In this document: one piece after another, positions 1 through 8,389 of the stretch
How positions within the stretch are numbered: the stretch's first letter is position 1
Layout: every line of letters starts with the position of its first letter
DNA from: Clostridiaceae bacterium
GTDB taxonomy: Bacteria > Bacillota > Clostridia > Lachnospirales > Lachnospiraceae
Length of the DNA stretch: 26,775 bases
Assembly (NCBI GenBank): GCA_018378255.1
Contig: JAGZXV010000057.1
Coordinates: 1 to 26,775, forward strand
Direction: 5' to 3'
The notes under the pieces: generated by a model
Databases searched by the model: none
What the model saw: the letters and a program-made list of their open reading frames with translations, nothing else
Told to the model about the DNA's origin: nothing
Position numbers and translations under genes: made by a program

Positions 1-816
1 GGTCAGAGAAGCATAGCGGGCTCCGACTTCATTCCAGTTGCTGAGGGAACTGTCCATGATTTCGTTTAAAAACCGCTGTGCCGCCAGTTCTTTGGTGGTG
101 TACAGAGGGATGTTGTAGTCGGAAATACTTGTCAGGACGTGGCTGAGGGCCTCTTTGGCGATCCAGTTGATGTCATAATCAGAAAAATCGGAATGACATA
201 CAAAATGGAGATAAAAAGTGCGGTTATGAAAGGTCTGCTGCTCCAAAAAAGAGTAACAGCCGTATGTAGGGTCCTGGGTCACACAGAAAGGCTTTTTTTC
301 CAGGGAGCTGACTATAAAGTCCGTATTCACCACATCGTCTTTGCTGCCGCAGCAGGCGTACAGAAGGAGCTGGTATTCGTCATTATACAGATAACAGGAA
401 GAATTCAGGGACAGGGAAAGCTCTTTCAGATAATTTTCAATACACTGGCGGTTTGGCAGTACCCGCGTCAGCTTATCACGGCAGGCGCTGTAATTCTGAT
501 AGATTTCCATCACCCGGGTACAGAGTAACGGATAGCTGAGGGAAACGGCTATATAGTTACAGGTATGGGGAATGTGCACAGGAAGTTCCTGCCTGGTTCC
601 GGACACAAAAAAGCAGATTCTGGGAGGCAGATTTAAGTCCATGCATTTGCAGAAGGTTTCCGAACTGCAGAATATAAAGCTGTCGGATACGAAAGGGGTG
701 GACAGATCTTCGTCAAGGAAAATCAGCCGGTTAGATAAGGAAAACTGGTTAAAAGGGAGCTGATAACTGATGACTGAATCTTTCAGCTTCCCGATAATAT
801 GGTGAAATGTAATCAT
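1..816 (-). CDS. Truncated transcriptional regulator, possibly PucR-type (N-terminal 272 residues)
   Basis: The frame is open from an ATG at 816 down to base 1, so the C-terminus lies outside the window. The start follows GGAGGGA five bases upstream and a promoter at 897-925. The 272 visible residues have no signal peptide or membrane segment and are rich in Cys, Phe and Tyr. No DNA-binding motif is visible in this part. In clostridial PucR/CdaR-like regulators a long variable sensory region precedes a C-terminal helix-turn-helix, and the visible part fits that layout, ending in a helical stretch (ELAAQRFLNEIMDSSL). The gene is divergent from a tripartite tricarboxylate transporter operon and is likely its regulator. 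I infer the PucR-like identity from layout and context; an AraC-type regulator is possible. That this is a real coding frame is much surer than its family. Confidence 0.6.
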   Translation of the reverse strand, partial: MITFHHIIGKLKDSVISYQLPFNQFSLSNRLIFLDEDLSTPFVSDSFIFCSSETFCKCMDLNLPPRICFFVSGTRQELPVHIPHTCNYIAVSLSYPLLCTRVMEIYQNYSACRDKLTRVLPNRQCIENYLKELSLSLNSSCYLYNDEYQLLLYACCGSKDDVVNTDFIVSSLEKKPFCVTQDPTYGCYSFLEQQTFHNRTFYLHFVCHSDFSDYDINWIAKEALSHVLTSISDYNIPLYTTKELAAQRFLNEIMDSSLSNWNEVGARYASLT

Positions 817-845
817 AATTCCCTCCATTCCGGAGAGTTCCAATG

Positions 846-862
846 CAGAGAACAATTCTCTG
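846..862. promoter_or_regulatory. Palindrome, possible operator
   Basis: CAGAGAA and TTCTCTG flank a 3-base centre, giving a perfect dyad with 7-base arms. It lies in the 5' untranslated region of the regulator gene, between its promoter and start codon, so autoregulation is possible. No binding protein can be named from sequence alone. Confidence 0.35.
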
Positions 863-896
863 AGTGGTCTGCTCCTTTGTAAAAATCATGGGGTTT

Positions 897-925
897 ATTA
901 TATCAGACAAAAAAACGAAAAACAA
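897..925 (-). promoter_or_regulatory. Sigma-A promoter for the regulator gene
   Basis: Read on the minus strand, TTGTTT (920-925) and a perfect TATAAT (897-902) are separated by exactly 17 bases. The predicted transcript runs into the regulator start at 816. Confidence 0.6.
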
Positions 926-1017
926 TGTTTATTCAGCACATATTTGTTGATTATGCACTAAAAATAAAAGATGTTTGTGCACGGTGAATAGGGGAAATGA
1001 GAAAACATGAAAACGAA

Positions 1018-1046
1018 TTGTAAAAGATATTTGTGAAAATTATAAT
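1018..1046 (+). promoter_or_regulatory. Sigma-A promoter for the TTT transporter operon
   Basis: TTGTAA (1018-1023) and TATAAT (1041-1046) are separated by 17 bases, and the promoter ends 41 bases before the first transporter gene. Upstream, TGCAC (954-958) and GTGCA (977-981) form an inverted pair 18 bases apart that could be an activator site. Confidence 0.65.
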
Positions 1047-1087
1047 AGCCACAAGACATAAATGAAGCAAAGGAGGAGGGAAAAAAC

Positions 1088-1561
1088 ATGAAGAAGTTGT
1101 ACAAAGACCAGGTGCTGGGAATCGTTCTTTTGATCGTTTCCTTGATCTTTGGATTCTTCACAAGCAGAATCAGCGACAGCATTCTGGTGGGAGATCCCGG
1201 ACCAAAAATATTTCCGGCAGCCACCTGTATCTTAATCGGTCTGTGCGGCCTGGTGCTGGCAGTGAAGCCGGAGAAAAAGGAGGGCAGGCCCTTTTTAAAC
1301 AGAGAAGAGTGGAAAAGGCTGTTTTCTCTTTATGGGATCTATCTGCTGTATTGGGGGCTGTTATGGTTTACCGGCTATAAAATTGCCATCCCGGTAATTC
1401 TGTTCATTGTCAGTTATCTGTTTTCCAGGGGAACGAAAACCAAAACATTCCAGATCATACTATATACAGTTTTGGTGTCGGCGGCAATTTTTATATTGTA
1501 CGTGTTCGTGATGGAGACGCGTCTGCCGCAGGGAATTTTGTTTGAAAAATTATTGGGTTAG
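1088..1561 (+). CDS. Tripartite tricarboxylate transporter, small membrane subunit (TctB family)
   Basis: This 157-residue protein has about four hydrophobic segments (roughly residues 8-27, 42-60, 78-98 and 100-142, the last probably two helices). That is the size and layout of the small TctB subunit of tripartite tricarboxylate transporters. TctB sequences are poorly conserved, so the call rests on topology and on the clear TctA and TctC genes directly downstream. A strong AAAGGAGGAGGG precedes the ATG, and the next gene starts 16 bases after the stop. In this family TctB and TctA form the membrane part of a secondary carboxylate importer that works with a binding protein. Confidence 0.85.
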   Translation: MKKLYKDQVLGIVLLIVSLIFGFFTSRISDSILVGDPGPKIFPAATCILIGLCGLVLAVKPEKKEGRPFLNREEWKRLFSLYGIYLLYWGLLWFTGYKIAIPVILFIVSYLFSRGTKTKTFQIILYTVLVSAAIFILYVFVMETRLPQGILFEKLLG

Positions 1562-1577
1562 AGGGGAGTGATAAAAC

Positions 1578-3077
1578 ATGTATGAAGCAATTATAAATAC
1601 GCTGCAGCTTTTGGCAACTCCGACAGGAATTCTTTACATAGTGGCCGGTTCCATTTTAGGCGTGGTTCTGGGGGCCATACCGGGACTGAGCGGAGGAACT
1701 GCAACGATTCTGATCCTGCCGATGACTTACCGGATGGACCCCAGCCTGGCGCTGGCTTTGTTCATGGGGCTGTATGTGGGAAGCACGTCCGGCGGCTGTA
1801 TCGGCTCTATCCTGCTCGGGATTCCAGGCACCAGTTCTTCGATTGTAACTACGTGGGACGGATACGAGTTTACTAAAAAAGGAGATCCTGTGCGGCCGCT
1901 AAGCGCTGCGGTTATCTGTAACTTTATCGGTACAGTGCCGTCTTTAATTCTCGCCATGATTTTATGCCCATACCTGTCTAAATGGGCGGTTAAACTGGGA
2001 CCGTGGGAGTACTTTGCCCTGTGTTACTGTGCGATCGCTATGGTAATCGGTCTGGCAAAGGGAAATATCGTGAAAGGCCTTGCATCCTGTGGACTGGGAC
2101 TTTTAGCCGCTTGTGTGGGGAGCGCGCCTTTATGCGGAACCATGCGTTTTACATTTGACAGCATGTACCTGATTTCCGGTTTAAACATTGTAAATCTGAT
2201 GATGGGGATGTTCGCAGGACGCACCATGCTGATGGAATATACCAGAGGAAGCAAACAGTCCTCAGCATCAGCGATTAAGGTAAAGGGATTCAAATTTCCC
2301 GGAAAAGATCTTCTGGACAACATCGGCAATATGATCCGGTCTTTTGTCATGGGGGCATTTATAGGATTCCTTCCCGGGCTGGGCGCCAATACATCCACAG
2401 TACTTGCATATGCCAATGAAAAGAATCTGGCAAAGAACAAAGAGGAATGGGGCCATGGAGCCATTGGAGGCGTTATTGCTCCTGAAACGGCCAATAATGC
2501 CGGGATCGGCGGGGCCATGATTCCCATGATCGCATTGGGAATTCCGGGAAATGGTGTGATGACCATATTTATGACAGCCATGACTGTACATGGGATTGAG
2601 GCTGGACCGCTTCTTATAAAGAACAATCCTGAAATCGTATACATGCTCTATACGGCGGCCATTGTGTCGGCAATTATCATTCTGTTGTTTGAAATCATCG
2701 GAATGCCCCTGTTCCCGGCGCTGCTGAAATGCCCATATCATTTCCTGTATCCTGCGATCATCATCATCTGTATTTTAGGTTCCTATATATCAGGAGGAAA
2801 TCTTTTCAGCGTGGGCGTGGCGCTGGCTACCTGCGCCCTGGGCGTGTTTATGGAGTACTTTAAGGTTCCGCAGATGCCGTTTATCCTATCTTTTATCCTC
2901 TGCGGACTTTTGGAGAAGAACTTCCGAAGCGGCATGAATATGGCATCCAATGGTTTGTGGTCCTTTTTTACGAAACCATTTGCATGTATCTTTATTTTAA
3001 TCGGTACGGGTACATTGATCTGGAATGTGGTGGGCCCGTTTGTTAAAGCAAAAATAGCTGCAAAAAAGGCGGCTTAA
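1578..3077 (+). CDS. Tripartite tricarboxylate transporter, large permease subunit (TctA family)
   Basis: A 499-residue polytopic membrane protein of the usual TctA length (about 500). The family signature is clear near the N-terminus: GAIPGLSGGTATILILPMTY at about residues 32-51, then GSTSGGCIGSILLGIPGTSSS. A second pseudo-symmetrical half carries FLPGLGANTSTVLAYANEK and the segment GGVIAPETANNAGIGGAMIP, which ends in a GIPGNG turn. About ten to twelve hydrophobic helices are present. TctA is the translocation pore and takes carboxylates from the TctC-type binding protein, driven by an ion gradient. The substrate cannot be read from sequence. It is the second gene of the operon, with GAGGGGAGTGA upstream of the ATG. 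Confidence 0.95.
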   Translation: MYEAIINTLQLLATPTGILYIVAGSILGVVLGAIPGLSGGTATILILPMTYRMDPSLALALFMGLYVGSTSGGCIGSILLGIPGTSSSIVTTWDGYEFTKKGDPVRPLSAAVICNFIGTVPSLILAMILCPYLSKWAVKLGPWEYFALCYCAIAMVIGLAKGNIVKGLASCGLGLLAACVGSAPLCGTMRFTFDSMYLISGLNIVNLMMGMFAGRTMLMEYTRGSKQSSASAIKVKGFKFPGKDLLDNIGNMIRSFVMGAFIGFLPGLGANTSTVLAYANEKNLAKNKEEWGHGAIGGVIAPETANNAGIGGAMIPMIALGIPGNGVMTIFMTAMTVHGIEAGPLLIKNNPEIVYMLYTAAIVSAIIILLFEIIGMPLFPALLKCPYHFLYPAIIIICILGSYISGGNLFSVGVALATCALGVFMEYFKVPQMPFILSFILCGLLEKNFRSGMNMASNGLWSFFTKPFACIFILIGTGTLIWNVVGPFVKAKIAAKKAA

Positions 3078-3105
3078 TAAATGATAAAAGGAAAGGTGGA
3101 TTATT

Positions 3106-4200
3106 ATGAAAAAAAGAGGAGCAGCATTAATTTTGGCAGCAGCTATGGCGGCATCATCACTGGCGGCCTGCGGAGGATCGTCCGGCTCATCCGGCGCGCC
3201 GGCAGAGAGCAAGGCAGCAGAAACAACCGCAACTTCTGCAGCGGAAGCGAAGAAAGAGGAAGCTTCCCAGGATACGGTAGCGCAGGCGTCCACAAGTGAT
3301 ATCGAGTGGCCGAAAGGGACCATTGATATCATTATCCCCGGTGCGGCAGGCAGCAACACCGACCTGTCCGTAAGAATTTTAATTGAATTTTTGGAGAAAC
3401 AGTATCCCAAGGCAAAGTTCAGCCTTATTAATGAGGCCACCGGATCGGGAACTCTGGCCATGGAGAAAACGAGAACCGCGAAGAACGATGGCACAACCCT
3501 TTTATTCACCGGTTCCGGTTCCAACATCATGTATCATCAGGGAAAATATCAGTATGATGTAATGGATCCCAACAACTTTACAATCGTTTCCCCAGCAGCC
3601 GGCGGCGCAGGACAGGGTTCCATTCTCTTGACACAGCCCGATAAGCCATACAACAATCTGGAAGAATTCGTGGAATACTGCAAAGCCCATCCGGGAGAAG
3701 TAAATGTGGGCACCAGTACGGGTACCACCCAGGAAATTAAAATCAAACTGCTGATGGAATACTATGATCTGGACGTGAAATACGTGGCTGCCAGCGGAAA
3801 TGACATGATTACCGCTCTGCTTGCAGGCAATCTGGATGTAGCATTGCAGTCAGAGAATAAGGCCAACGGATATGTGGAAAATGGAGATTTAAAAGGCCTG
3901 GTAAATAACTCCTTAAACGACGGCTCTGAGTTTGCCGCCCTGGACGGAATTGATACCTATAAGGATCTGGGACTGGAAGAAATCGCTTTCCGCGCGCCTA
4001 TGTACGTGGTAGGGCCTGGAAACATGGATGAGGCGCTGGTTCAGAAGATCAATGAAGTCATCTGTAGTGTGGAACCTGATACGGAAAGCCAGGAAAGATG
4101 GGGCAAGATGGCCAGTTCATTTATCGCACGTGATGTGGCGGCCATCAGGGAAGAGGTAGTCAGCCTGGATGCAGACGTTGCGCAGATTTATAAGAATTAA
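3106..4200 (+). CDS. Tripartite tricarboxylate transporter substrate-binding lipoprotein (TctC family)
   Basis: This 364-residue protein begins with a lipoprotein signal peptide: MKKR, a hydrophobic core and lipobox LAAC, with Cys22 as the predicted lipidated residue. A low-complexity Ala/Ser/Glu linker follows to about residue 65, then the mature TctC (Bug-type) fold begins at WPKGTIDIIIPGAAGSNTD. That segment matches the family's first strand and phosphate- or carboxylate-binding loop. The protein should be anchored outside the membrane and capture a carboxylate for the TctA/TctB pore. It is the third gene of the operon, with AAAGGTGG before the ATG. The ligand is unknown; the hydrolase downstream may offer a clue. 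Confidence 0.93.
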   Translation: MKKRGAALILAAAMAASSLAACGGSSGSSGAPAESKAAETTATSAAEAKKEEASQDTVAQASTSDIEWPKGTIDIIIPGAAGSNTDLSVRILIEFLEKQYPKAKFSLINEATGSGTLAMEKTRTAKNDGTTLLFTGSGSNIMYHQGKYQYDVMDPNNFTIVSPAAGGAGQGSILLTQPDKPYNNLEEFVEYCKAHPGEVNVGTSTGTTQEIKIKLLMEYYDLDVKYVAASGNDMITALLAGNLDVALQSENKANGYVENGDLKGLVNNSLNDGSEFAALDGIDTYKDLGLEEIAFRAPMYVVGPGNMDEALVQKINEVICSVEPDTESQERWGKMASSFIARDVAAIREEVVSLDADVAQIYKN

Positions 4201-4212
4201 ACAGATTCTCTG

Positions 4213-4246
4213 AAGGCGGAGCCAAATCTTATGTTTGGCTCGCCTT
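4213..4246 (+). terminator. Intergenic hairpin after the TctC-type gene
   Basis: AAGGCGGAGCCAAA (4213-4226) pairs with TTTGGCTCGCCTT (4234-4246), leaving one bulged G and a 7-base loop. Only a short T-rich stretch follows. It could be a weak terminator or an mRNA-stabilising processing hairpin that lowers expression of the hydrolase relative to the binding protein. Confidence 0.55.
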
Positions 4247-4281
4247 TCTCAGCATTAAAATGCTTCGAAATGGAGGTAATT

Positions 4282-5781
4282 ATGAAAATTAAGGTAAAAC
4301 CCCGAATTCAATTTATAGAAGGCCGGGAGATGTTTGACCGGCCAGAGGGAATCATCGACTGTGCACGGGAAATTGACGGAGTGCTCCGCAGTTGGAAAGA
4401 ATTTATTCCGTCCGGTTACGATGAAAGCAGGGAAATGCCTTTGGTGGTGACCCTTCACGGAGGAAGCAGCAAGCGGGGCGGCAATAACCACCGGGCGGAG
4501 CTGAGTACAGCCTGGGCGGCTGTTGCTGAAAGGGAAGGATTTATCGTTTTATATCCCCAGTCGCTTACCACAGAGCATACTTGGTCGGCCTGGGAGGATT
4601 TTTCAGACAGCAGGAGGACAAAAGGGCTTAAAGACGATATCCGCTATCTCAATCTGCTTCTTGAGCTGATACAGGAGAAATACAGGATCGATAAAGAGCG
4701 GATCTATCTCCACGGACAGTCATTTGGAGATGTGATGGGCACATATTACCTGTTAAACAGCCACAAACATCCCTTTGCGGCAGCAGCAACCTTATCCGGG
4801 CCGGTAGGAGCGGAGCGGCTGATTAAAAATGACGGAAGTTTCCAATTTGACAAAGAATGTGCGATTCCGGTCGTGAGAACCCATGGATCTCTGGATCTGG
4901 CAATGCCTATGGGATCTTTTCAGCATATTGATGATATAACGCCTACATTTGATTTGATGAAAGAACTGCAGAAAAAGAACGGCGGAGAAAAAGAGCTGAT
5001 CAAGGCAAAGATGGAAATGCATCAACTGCCCTGTATAGAACTTTGGAAACACTGTAATTCCTGCAGTGAAGAACCGGTTCTCAGCGTCCGCGGCAGATAC
5101 AATGCCCTGACTTATTCCGGCATCTGTGATTTTCATTTCTATTCGGTGGAAAAGGGCGGGCATGGACCGTCCATGGACATGGCGGATTTTATTTGGACCT
5201 ATTTTTTCAGCGGATACCGCAGGGTGAACGAACGTGTGGTTAAAGAGGAACCAGCAAAAATCTTTCAGCCTGACAGCAAGGCCGTGGTATTGGCAGATGG
5301 TGCGGCGAATGCTTATGTGGACAATAAGCCGGTTGCCCTGTCCGGAGCCATACAAAAAATCGGGGATGTTTTTTATGCGCCAAGCGATTGTATAAGCCAG
5401 CTCTATCCTCAGCTCACAGTGAATCTGGAAGAGAACGGCGCAAGTGCCGTAATCAGCGACGGCAGCCATGAAATGCAGGTCTCTGCCTGCAATAAGACCT
5501 TCGTCTGGTGCGGCTATTTAAAGCATGGAGAGAGGACGCTCATCGAAGGAGATACCCTTCTGATTCCCATCGCCCAGGTAGGCAGCAGCTTCCAGAACCA
5601 CAAGGCCAAATGCGGTTACGATGTATGCTATCTGTCTGGATATGACGGAGTGCTGACTTATGATTTTGCCTATCTGGTGCGGCAGCTTCTGGGAACTGAG
5701 AAAGCTTTATCCACGCAGGAGATGTGGGAAAGGGCACACCGGTTATTGAACTCAGTTTTGCAGCCGGGAGACGGGGTATAA
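4282..5781 (+). CDS. PHB-depolymerase/LpqC-like alpha/beta hydrolase with C-terminal stalk-like domain
   Basis: The start is the ATG at 4282, preceded by GGAGG; an in-frame ATG at 4231 lies in the loop of the upstream hairpin and has no ribosome binding site. The 499-residue protein has an alpha/beta hydrolase domain (about 35-315): oxyanion-type TLHGG at 57-61, nucleophile elbow GQSFG with Ser147, a probable Asp205 in HGSLDLAMP and a probable His294 in GGHGPSM. This resembles PHB-depolymerase or feruloyl-esterase-type (LpqC) enzymes. There is no signal peptide, so it should act in the cytoplasm. Residues 330-470 form an extra beta-rich region that resembles copper-amine-oxidase N-terminal (stalk) repeats, an uncertain match. 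It follows the TTT transporter by 81 bases, so it may hydrolyse an imported ester. The substrate is unknown. Confidence 0.8.
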   Translation: MKIKVKPRIQFIEGREMFDRPEGIIDCAREIDGVLRSWKEFIPSGYDESREMPLVVTLHGGSSKRGGNNHRAELSTAWAAVAEREGFIVLYPQSLTTEHTWSAWEDFSDSRRTKGLKDDIRYLNLLLELIQEKYRIDKERIYLHGQSFGDVMGTYYLLNSHKHPFAAAATLSGPVGAERLIKNDGSFQFDKECAIPVVRTHGSLDLAMPMGSFQHIDDITPTFDLMKELQKKNGGEKELIKAKMEMHQLPCIELWKHCNSCSEEPVLSVRGRYNALTYSGICDFHFYSVEKGGHGPSMDMADFIWTYFFSGYRRVNERVVKEEPAKIFQPDSKAVVLADGAANAYVDNKPVALSGAIQKIGDVFYAPSDCISQLYPQLTVNLEENGASAVISDGSHEMQVSACNKTFVWCGYLKHGERTLIEGDTLLIPIAQVGSSFQNHKAKCGYDVCYLSGYDGVLTYDFAYLVRQLLGTEKALSTQEMWERAHRLLNSVLQPGDGV

Positions 5782-5842
5782 TTAGCGCCCCGCCTTTCCG
5801 GCGTTACTTCAGCCGATAAATTAAATAAAGATTCCCCCTGAT

Positions 5843-6259
5843 TTAATAATTAAAGAGTTTAGAAAGCGGCCCCACAATATCATGCAGACTTTGTATTGAT
5901 TTATTCAGGCTGTCAATATCCACCGCATTCAAGCGGTCCACCGCCTGTTTAATACTGTATTCGCTGGTAGAAACAAGCTGGCTGATGCCGTCTATCATCT
6001 GGCCTAAGTTAGCGCCTGCCAGTTCATTGGTGATGGTTTCCATATCAGTCATGACCGTATTAATGCTGTTAAACATGGTCTTGGCCTGCGGCAGTATATA
6101 TGCGCAGGCGCTGATTATCAGGATCAGAGCGGCTACGCTGGCCGCGGCAGTTATTTTGGATGCAAGGTATTGCTTTTTAGCATAAGCTTCCCTGCGTTCG
6201 CTGGATTCTTTCAGATGTGTGAGCAGTTCCAGCACTTCATCACGTTCATTGTCTTTCAT
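5843..6259 (-). CDS. Small single-pass membrane protein of unknown function
   Basis: I place the start at the ATG at 6259 (138 residues), which follows GGGGGAT; a GTG at 6289 would add 10 residues but lacks a ribosome binding site. The protein has a charged N-terminal helix (residues 1-33), one transmembrane segment (about 34-57) and a long amphipathic, probably coiled-coil tail carrying repeated LN/IN-S-I patterns. The layout recalls the membrane-proximal part of sensory or structural coiled-coil proteins, but I recognise no family. It is divergent from the isochorismatase-like gene and convergent with the hydrolase. Confidence 0.65.
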   Translation of the reverse strand: MKDNERDEVLELLTHLKESSERREAYAKKQYLASKITAAASVAALILIISACAYILPQAKTMFNSINTVMTDMETITNELAGANLGQMIDGISQLVSTSEYSIKQAVDRLNAVDIDSLNKSIQSLHDIVGPLSKLFNY

Positions 6260-6294
6260 AAATATCCCCCACTGAAAAATATCCCCCACTGAAA
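6258..6294 (-). repeat. Tandem 17-base duplication of a ribosome binding site
   Basis: On the minus strand CAGTGGGGGATATTT occurs twice at a 17-base period, the second copy ending just before the ATG at 6259. Each copy carries a GGGGGA Shine-Dalgarno-like core, so the translation signal is duplicated. Confidence 0.7.
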
Positions 6295-6432
6295 AGTTCT
6301 TACTTTTTAGTATACTACGTCCTGACTCTAATTAAAATTATAAATTGCGGAGATTTTCTTTTTTACGGCATGAAAATATGGTAAAATGTCTGATATCTCC
6401 ATAATTATATAAAAACAGTGAGGCGGATGAAA

Positions 6433-6945
6433 ATGAAAAGATTATTAATTGTAGTGGATATGCAGAATGACTTTATTGACGGTGCATTGGGGACGAAGGA
6501 AGCAGTTGAAATTGTTCCGGCTGTTGTTGAGAAGATCAGGGAATACCAGGACCGGGGGGATGAGGTGATCTTTACATTGGATACGCATTTTGAAGATTAT
6601 CTGGATACCATGGAAGGAAAAAAACTTCCGGTGCCTCACTGCATCAAGGGCACGCCGGGATGGGAACTACAGACAGACATCAGCAGATTTGATGGGAAAA
6701 AGTTTGAAAAGATCACATTCGGAAGTCTGGATTGTGCGAAGTATGTGGCAGAAGGGGAGTATGATAGCGTGGAATTGGCCGGTCTTTGTACGGATATTTG
6801 TGTGATCTCCAATGCGCTTCTCATTAAGGCGGCGGCTCCCTCCGTACCGGTTTTGGTGGACAGCTTGTGCTGCGCCGGCGTGACGCCTGAGAGCCATAGA
6901 AATGCGCTGGAAGCGATGAAGATGTGCCAGATTGATGTGAAGTGA
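6433..6945 (+). CDS. Nicotinamidase/isochorismatase-family cysteine hydrolase
   Basis: The ATG at 6433 is favoured because GAGGCGG sits six bases upstream; GTG at 6418 and ATG at 6427 are poorly spaced alternatives. The 170-residue protein shows the family core: Asp9 in VVDMQNDFIDG, a metal-type D50-T-H52 motif, His69 in the HCIKGTPGWEL segment, a probable catalytic Lys93 and nucleophile Cys123 in GLCTDICV. The DxH metal motif is typical of nicotinamidases (PncA), which turn nicotinamide into nicotinate for NAD salvage, while isochorismatases lack the metal. The length is short for PncA (about 180-210), so a related amidohydrolase is possible. The gene is followed by a bidirectional terminator shared with aroA. 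Confidence 0.87.
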   Translation: MKRLLIVVDMQNDFIDGALGTKEAVEIVPAVVEKIREYQDRGDEVIFTLDTHFEDYLDTMEGKKLPVPHCIKGTPGWELQTDISRFDGKKFEKITFGSLDCAKYVAEGEYDSVELAGLCTDICVISNALLIKAAAPSVPVLVDSLCCAGVTPESHRNALEAMKMCQIDVK

Positions 6946-6993
6946 TTTGAAACCAGCCGGGCAGTTAATAGCAATAGAACGGATGAGGAATTT

Positions 6994-7046
6994 AAAAACA
7001 AGCATGAAGCATACCATTATCAGCAGTATTCTCCATGCTTGTTTTT
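6994..7046. terminator. Bidirectional terminator between the cysteine hydrolase gene and aroA
   Basis: A perfect 13-base inverted repeat, AAAAACAAGCATG (6994-7006) and CATGCTTGTTTTT (7034-7046), encloses a 27-base loop that can extend the stem with ATAC/GTAT. T-runs on both strands suit the two convergent transcripts. The plus strand has a second T-run just after it. Confidence 0.8.
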
Positions 7047-7101
7047 AGATTCTTTTTTAGTATCTTATCTTAAAGCGGTAAAAGAACTTTGAAAATACAG
7101 T

Positions 7102-8379
7102 TTACTGAATTAACCGTTCCAAATCCCCATAAAATCCAGGATAAGAAATATTAACGCATTCCGCCCCCAGAATTTCCGTTTCACCATCTGCCATCAGACC
7201 GGCAATGGCAAAAGTCATTGCAATCCGGTGGTCGAGCTTGCTGTCGATCACCGCGCCATGCAGCGGTTTGCCGCCGTTAATGATCATACCGTCTTCCGTC
7301 TCTTCCACATCAGCCCCCATGGCGGTTAAATTGCGGACCATGACTTCAATCCGGTTGGATTCCTTTACCTTAAGTTCGGCAGCATCCTTTATCACTGTTT
7401 TGCCTTCTGCAAAGCAGGCGAGGGCGGCGATCATCGGTAGTTCGTCAATCAGAGTTGGGATGACGGCCCCTCCTATGGTGATTCCGTGAAGCTGGCTGGA
7501 CGTGACAAGCAGATCTGCTGTGGGCTCACCGGAGCCGGTATTTTCCCTGAGCAGATTGATATTTCCCCCCATTTCCCTGCATACATGGAGGATTCCGTCA
7601 CGGGTTGGGTTGATTCCCACGTTTTTAATTAAAATCTGTGAATTTGGCGCCATCAGTCCGGCTGCCATAAAAAATGCAGCGGAAGAGATATCGCCGGGTA
7701 CATCTATTTTATTGCCGTATAGTTCCGGAGCGGGCTTGATTACCGCTGTTGTACCGGCTGTTTTAATATCGGCTCCGAAACAGGAGAGCATCAGTTCCGT
7801 GTGGTTCCTGGACACATAAGGCTCTGTCAGGCGGGTTTCCCCTTCTGCATAGAGGCCGGCCAGAAGGACGGCAGATTTCACCTGGGCAGAAGCCACGTTT
7901 GAATGATAATGGATTCCATGGAGATGGGAACCACTTATCTTTAACGGAGCGCAGCCGTTGCCGTTCACACTTTCGATTTTAGCTCCCATCATGGTGAGAG
8001 GGTCAATGATGCGCTTCATCGGCCGTTTTTGTATGGATTGGTCGCCGGTCAGAATAACGTCAAAATCCTGGGCGGCCAGGATGCCTGAGATCAGACGGGT
8101 GGTGGTTCCGCTGTTTCCGCAGTCCAGAACTTCAGCAGGGGCTTTCAGGCCATGGAGGCCGTTTCCTTTTACCAATACGGTATCTCCCTTATTTTCAATG
8201 TCGATTCCCATTTTCTGAAAACAGGAGATGGTGGAAAGACAATCAGCACCCTGAAGATAATTATGTATTTCCGTGGTACCTTTGGCGATGGAACCGAACA
8301 TTACGCTGCGGTGGGAGATGGATTTATCTCCGGGAACCGTGATTTCTCCTTTTAATCCCGACACTTTTTTAAACTTCAT
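7102..8379 (-). CDS. aroA: 3-phosphoshikimate 1-carboxyvinyltransferase (EPSP synthase)
   Basis: This enzyme joins shikimate-3-phosphate and phosphoenolpyruvate to make EPSP, the sixth step of the shikimate pathway, in the cytosol. The 425 residues (family about 425-435) start at an ATG at 8379 with GTGAGG upstream; a GTG at 8397 would overlap tyrA. Visible motifs are PGDKSISHR (Lys19, Ser20, Arg24), GNSGTTTR (88-95), the QKRPMKR loop near 117-123, a DELPMIA segment with the catalytic Asp, and KESNRIE. The GNSGTT form is the type common in Gram-positive bacteria. It is the last gene of the aroF-tyrA-aroA operon; its ATG is 10 bases past the tyrA stop. Confidence 0.96.
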   Translation of the reverse strand: MKFKKVSGLKGEITVPGDKSISHRSVMFGSIAKGTTEIHNYLQGADCLSTISCFQKMGIDIENKGDTVLVKGNGLHGLKAPAEVLDCGNSGTTTRLISGILAAQDFDVILTGDQSIQKRPMKRIIDPLTMMGAKIESVNGNGCAPLKISGSHLHGIHYHSNVASAQVKSAVLLAGLYAEGETRLTEPYVSRNHTELMLSCFGADIKTAGTTAVIKPAPELYGNKIDVPGDISSAAFFMAAGLMAPNSQILIKNVGINPTRDGILHVCREMGGNINLLRENTGSGEPTADLLVTSSQLHGITIGGAVIPTLIDELPMIAALACFAEGKTVIKDAAELKVKESNRIEVMVRNLTAMGADVEETEDGMIINGGKPLHGAVIDSKLDHRIAMTFAIAGLMADGETEILGAECVNISYPGFYGDLERLIQ

Positions 8380-8389
8380 TGTTGAAACC

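Noticed and set aside
139..528. Open frame on the plus strand near the left end
   Set aside because: It is antisense to the longer regulator frame that runs from 816 to base 1 with a promoter and ribosome binding site; the plus frame has none.
2024..2644. 206-codon minus-strand frame
   Set aside because: It lies wholly within the TctA-type gene, opposite a strongly conserved protein, and lacks a ribosome binding site.
4231..4281. Longer N-terminus of the hydrolase
   Set aside because: The ATG at 4231 lies in a hairpin loop without a Shine-Dalgarno; the ATG at 4282 has GGAGG.
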